64,000 nt of DNA from a bacterium (lineage in GTDB: Bacteria > SZUA-79 > Acidulodesulfobacterales > Acidulodesulfobacteraceae). Numbering within the stretch: position 1 is the first letter of the stretch; every line of letters begins with the position of its first letter. The stretch spans positions 44,640 to 108,639 of the forward strand of contig DAHVOJ010000001.1 of NCBI GenBank assembly GCA_027318865.1. The letters run 5' to 3'. The position numbers and the translations under genes were made by a program. The notes under the pieces were generated by a model that was given only the letters and a program-made list of their open reading frames with translations, searched no databases and was not told where the DNA came from. Below, one piece after another: positions 61,821 to 64,000 of the stretch.

Positions 61821-62447
61821 TTATTTGTTAAGAATATTTAGTAAATTTTTTACCTCTTTGCCGATATTTTTTTTACTTAATATGGCGGATTGAACGGCTA
61901 TATAACGGCAACCGGTTTGTTTAACCTCGGAAATATTGGATGCATTTATCCCTCCAAGCGCATAAACCGGAATTCTCAAAGTATCTACAACTTTTTTTAA
62001 AACATCGGCGCCATAAAAAAAATCTTGTTTTTCGGTCTTATAAACCGGACTAAAGGTTATAAAATCTGCGCCGTCTTTTTCGGCTTTAACAGCTTCTTCA
62101 AGGGAATGTGAAGAGTAAAAAATTTTTAGGTTTTTAAATTTTTTTTTAACGGTCTTGATTGGGATACTGTTAATATTCAGGTGAACGCCGTCTGCCGAAA
62201 TCGATAACGCCGCATCTACCCTATCGTTAATAAAAAATTTTACTTCCGGATATTTTTTTAATATATTGTTTTTAATATTCTTTCCAATTTTAACAAAATC
62301 AGATGCAGTAATATCTTTTTGTCTTAATTGAAAAGCTTTTACGCCATTGCTGAAAGATTCGTCGAGAGCGCTAAGATATTCGTCATCGTTTTTAAAAAAT
62401 TTTTTATCCCCTATTAAATATATGTCGTATGAATTAAAATTCATCAT
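61821..62447 (-). CDS. thiE: Thiamine-phosphate synthase
   Basis: Joins HMP-PP and HET-P to thiamine phosphate. DGVHLNINSIP near 115, FITFSPVYKTEKQ near 133-145, and a C-terminal YALGGINASNISEVKQTGCRYIAV region near 167-190 (core ALGGINASNISEV) show the ThiE barrel. 208 residues. It is the first gene of the thiE-thiC operon. ATGATG at 62447-62442 gives two adjacent starts. Confidence 0.9.
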   Translation of the reverse strand: MMNFNSYDIYLIGDKKFFKNDDEYLSALDESFSNGVKAFQLRQKDITASDFVKIGKNIKNNILKKYPEVKFFINDRVDAALSISADGVHLNINSIPIKTVKKKFKNLKIFYSSHSLEEAVKAEKDGADFITFSPVYKTEKQDFFYGADVLKKVVDTLRIPVYALGGINASNISEVKQTGCRYIAVQSAILSKKNIGKEVKNLLNILNK

Positions 62448-62468
62448 TTACTATATCATATCAATATC

Positions 62469-62478
62469 ATGCCGGCAT
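62469..62478. promoter_or_regulatory. 10 bp palindrome in the thiE leader
   Basis: ATGCCGGCAT is a perfect palindrome in the 96-base leader between the predicted thiE transcript start and its ATG. It may form a small hairpin. No TPP aptamer sequence (CUGAGA, ACCUGAUCUGGAUAAUGCCAG) is present nearby. Confidence 0.35.
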
Positions 62479-62549
62479 TCTATTTTGTTTATATTTTGTC
62501 CCGTCGGTTATGGCTAAATTGTTGGACGCATTAAATTAATGTTTATTTT

Positions 62550-62578
62550 ATTATATAATTTATCAAGTGTATTGTCAA
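62550..62578 (-). promoter_or_regulatory. Consensus sigma-70 promoter for thiE-thiC
   Basis: On the minus strand TTGACA (62573-62578), exactly 17 bases, TATAAT (62550-62555). Both hexamers are perfect consensus. The predicted start is near 62543 and the leader about 96 bases. Two more TTGACC boxes lie just upstream (62586-62591 and 62598-62603) in a 12-13 base rhythm. Confidence 0.75.
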
Positions 62579-62603
62579 ACTTTAAGGTCAACTTTAAGGT
62601 CAA
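62579..62603 (-). promoter_or_regulatory. Tandem TTGACCTTAAAG boxes upstream of the thiE promoter
   Basis: Two copies of a 12-base unit read TTGACCTTAAAG on the minus strand and a third box is the -35 itself. They lie on one face at about 12-base spacing. This fits an operator for a protein that overlaps or touches the -35, but no regulator is identified. Confidence 0.5.
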
Positions 62604-62645
62604 ACAAATATTTTTTATTATTTAATAATTACTCTCAAATATTTG

Positions 62646-62673
62646 TTGCAATTTATTTTTTTTATGATAGAAT
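62646..62673 (+). promoter_or_regulatory. Promoter for the 110-residue rubredoxin-like gene
   Basis: TTGCAA (62646-62651), 16 bases, TAGAAT (62668-62673). The mRNA would have a leader of about 55 bases ending with TGGAGG before the ATG at 62735. Confidence 0.55.
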
Positions 62674-62734
62674 TTTACAATAAGACAATTTTAAAAAAAT
62701 TAAACTATTAACAATTTAAGTATGGAGGTTTAGT

Positions 62735-63067
62735 ATGAAATGGAAATGTTCGGCATGCGGTTACATTCACGATGGAGATTCGGCTCCAGATTTTTGTCCA
62801 AGATGCGGAGCTCCTAAAGAAAAATTCGAGAAAATTGCCGCGGATATCGAGCAGATTATGGACCGCTCAAAAAAAACCAACCAGTTACACATGGATTTAA
62901 CTCATATGATGACAAAGGTTTTAGAAATTGCCGAAGCGGGGACTGAGGATAACCTGGATCCCGGCTGTCTTAACGTATTTCAGAAAGCTAAAAAAGCCGC
63001 ATGGGAAATAAGACAGATGTCAAAGGCAGAAATTACCGTTCACATAAACAAACAAAAATGGGGTTGA
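62735..63067 (+). CDS. Small rubredoxin-like/zinc-ribbon redox protein with helical domain
   Basis: A 110-residue protein. The N-terminus is a rubredoxin-like domain of the short type: C5, C8, C21 and C24 (KCSACGYIHDG and CPRCGAPKEKF), as at the end of rubrerythrins. It is followed by a helical region at about 30-110 that has no four-helix diiron motif. It probably carries electrons or binds Zn. A good promoter and GGAGG site precede it. The name is not established. Confidence 0.75.
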   Translation: MKWKCSACGYIHDGDSAPDFCPRCGAPKEKFEKIAADIEQIMDRSKKTNQLHMDLTHMMTKVLEIAEAGTEDNLDPGCLNVFQKAKKAAWEIRQMSKAEITVHINKQKWG

Positions 63068-63086
63068 TTTTTTAAACGTTCCTTTC

Positions 63087-63125
63087 GGGGAGTGACAGGC
63101 AATCATATTGCCGTGTCTCCTCCCC
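63087..63125 (+). terminator. Stem-loop after the rubredoxin-like gene
   Basis: GGCAAT-CAT-ATTGCC at 63098-63112 is a perfect 6 bp stem that extends outwards through GACA/TGTC with one bulge and then GGGGAG/CTCC pairs with mismatches. It is followed by a run of nine or more C, not U, so this is only a possible terminator or processing stem. Confidence 0.4.
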
Positions 63126-63290
63126 CCCCCAAGGAATAAAATTATGCAAATTATTTCTGTTCCAGCAAATTATTTCTTGCAAATTAAATGTTTTTTTGTT
63201 AATATAATAAAGTTTTATTATATTATTAACTTTCTATTGTTTATTAATAATTTAAATATTTAAATTTTTTAAACAGGAGGACTAATTAAC

Positions 63291-63434
63291 ATGGAAGATA
63301 ACGGCAAACATTTTACTAAAGTAATGTGGGTAGTAGTCACCATTAGCGTTATCGCTATAATCGGTCTCGGCATTTTTGCGGCAACCGGTCTTAACTATAG
63401 TTTTCCAGATATAACCAAAATTCTTCCTTTATAA
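63291..63434 (+). CDS. Small single-span membrane protein, 47 residues
   Basis: A short gene behind a strong AGGAGG (63276-63282 region), between the rubredoxin-like gene and tRNA-Lys. It encodes MEDNGKHFTKVMW, then a hydrophobic helix VVVTISVIAIIGLGIFAATG, then a short polar tail. The helix is long enough to cross a membrane. I do not recognise the family. Good start signals and matching codon use support it. It is 21 bases upstream of the tRNA. Confidence 0.65.
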   Translation: MEDNGKHFTKVMWVVVTISVIAIIGLGIFAATGLNYSFPDITKILPL

Positions 63435-63455
63435 AATTTTTTTGTTCTATTAAAA

Positions 63456-63531
63456 GAGCCGCTAGCTCAGCTGGTAGAGCACCTGACTTTTAATCAGGTG
63501 GTCGTGGGTTCGACCCCCGCGCGGCTCACCA
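63456..63531 (+). tRNA. tRNA-Lys (UUU anticodon)
   Basis: 76 bases with an encoded CCA end. The acceptor stem GAGCCGC pairs with GCGGCTC (63521-63527), the discriminator is A, and the anticodon stem CCTGA/TCAGG encloses CTTTTAA, giving anticodon TTT. The T arm GTGGGTTCGACCCCCGC is normal. The tRNA is next to an integrase start, so its 3' end may be an attachment site. Confidence 0.97.
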
Positions 63532-63624
63532 CTTAAAACCGCAGTAAATAAGCACTTCCAGCAACATTACTCTTGACAAGCATATCCTTAAAAATGGTAA
63601 AATAATGTCAAATTTGGTGAAAAA

Positions 63625-63643
63625 TTGTCCCAAATTTGTCCCA
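63625..63643 (+). repeat. Direct repeat TTGTCCCA, 11 base period
   Basis: TTGTCCCA at 63625-63632 and 63636-63643 lie one helical turn apart just before the truncated integrase. Such paired boxes fit integrase arm sites or a regulator that binds next to the integrase start. Function is inferred only from position. Confidence 0.5.
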
Positions 63644-63662
63644 TTTTTAAAAGGGGTATAAA

Positions 63663-63761
63663 ATGTCGGAAAATATCAGAAAGCGCGGCAACGTATGGTA
63701 TTACGATATGATGATAGACGGCGTCCGGTATAAAGGAACGACGAATTTGGACCTGCTATAA
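63663..63761 (+). pseudogene. N-terminal fragment of a tyrosine (phage-type) integrase, cut by an IS element
   Basis: The fragment reads MSENIRKRGNVWYYDMMIDG then VRYKGTTNLDLL before a stop, 32 codons. The first 28 residues match the arm-binding start of phage and island integrases (IRKRGNVWYYDxxIDGVRYKGTT). The remainder of the protein is missing, and the frame ends in bases that look like the end of an IS3-family element starting near 63748. It lies 131 bases from tRNA-Lys with an AAAGGGG site before the ATG. The rest of the integrase may lie on the other side of the IS. Confidence 0.75.
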
Positions 63762-64000
63762 TTTAATAGACACTCGGTTAAGGGTATTATAAAATAATTA
63801 CACCAATACTTAATCGGAGGTTTTTATTATGGCAGAAGAAAGAAGATCATATTCAAAAGAATTTAAATTAGATGCAGTTGATCTGACTAACAATTCAAGC
63901 AAGACAGTAAAAGCAATAGCTGCAGATTTAGGTGTCCCGTATAAATTATTATGTACGTGGAGAAATCAATATTTTAAAGACGGCAAAGAAAGTTTTCCAG
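63748..64000 (+). mobile_element. IS3-family insertion sequence, left part (runs off the right edge)
   Basis: The element seems to start at TGGACCTGCTATAATTTAAT (63748 onwards), a typical IS3 end, and continues with the start of a transposase gene. The right end, the overlapping orfB and the inverted end lie outside the window. It interrupts the integrase fragment. Confidence 0.65.
63829..64000 (+). CDS. IS3-family transposase OrfA (partial)
   Basis: The first 57 codons read MAEERRSYSKEFKLDAVDLT, then SSKTVKAIAADLGVPYKLL and CTWRNQYFK. This is the HTH_Tnp_1 leader of OrfA in IS3 transposases, which binds the inverted ends. A CGGAGG site precedes the ATG by about 8 bases. The gene runs off the window at base 64000. 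Confidence 0.88.
   Translation, partial: MAEERRSYSKEFKLDAVDLTNNSSKTVKAIAADLGVPYKLLCTWRNQYFKDGKESFP

Noticed and set aside
62448..62543. TPP riboswitch before thiE-thiC
   Set aside because: The leader lacks the CUGAGA and ACCUGAUCUGGAUAAUGCCAG-type core on the thiE strand. A covariance search would be decisive.

Overview
This 64 kb window is a gene-dense, AT-rich bacterial chromosome segment made almost entirely of housekeeping genes. It suggests a Gram-negative anaerobe of the broad Deltaproteobacteria type. The supporting signs are the pgpA-cinA-recA-recX-alaS and rpsF-rpsR-DUF2232-rplI-dnaB gene orders, a TatD/radical SAM fusion, type IV pilus genes, outer-membrane lipoproteins and a secretin, TusA, two rubredoxins, a rubredoxin-like redox protein and an anaerobic-type ThiC. 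The style resembles acidophilic sulfur-cycling lineages such as Acidulodesulfobacterales, but that placement is an inference from gene content only.

Layout. 1-18476 is one long minus-strand block. Read in transcription order it holds holB, ricT, metG, tatD/radical SAM and a YhaM-like HD nuclease (clamp loading, translation and RNA turnover); then mreB, mreC, mreD, a PpiD-like chaperone, PBP2 and RodA (rod-shape peptidoglycan synthesis); then pgpA, cinA, recA, pilT, recX and alaS. 18569-28070 is a plus-strand block: queA and tgt (queuosine), yajC-secD-secF (Sec export), recJ, then pilM-pilN-pilO. Facing it on the minus strand are tatC, a pilQ-type secretin, a pilP-like gene and tusA. A putative membrane transporter follows on the plus strand. 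Next, on the minus strand, come a sugar kinase, a TPR lipoprotein, a RodZ-like gene and a small lipoprotein gene not previously obvious because of its size.

35120-43962 is mainly nucleotide metabolism and envelope sugar genes: purH, purD, an EamA-type transporter, tsaC, mtnP, purE, gmhA, dgt and dksA. 43943-47947 holds oppF, oppD and argS on the minus strand. 48139-49230 has two tandem rubredoxins and a DsbA-like exported thiol protein. thiD and polX follow on the minus strand, then yggT, divIVA and a B12/radical SAM gene on the plus strand. 54737-58321 is the S6-S18-L9-DnaB cluster. A ROK kinase, a relic of a GGDEF domain, a DUF815 ATPase and a thiE-thiC operon follow on the minus strand.

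The right edge changes character. After a rubredoxin-like gene and a 47-residue membrane protein comes tRNA-Lys(UUU). Next to it is a tyrosine integrase start that is cut after about 29 codons by the end of an IS3-family element, whose orfA runs off the window. This looks like the edge of an integrated island. Other non-coding features are a 259 bp MITE-like element with perfect 20 bp inverted ends, a 16 bp tandem repeat, a dispersed palindrome, and a 19 nt motif that sits just downstream of the -10 box of three genes (yhaM-like, dksA, dgt).
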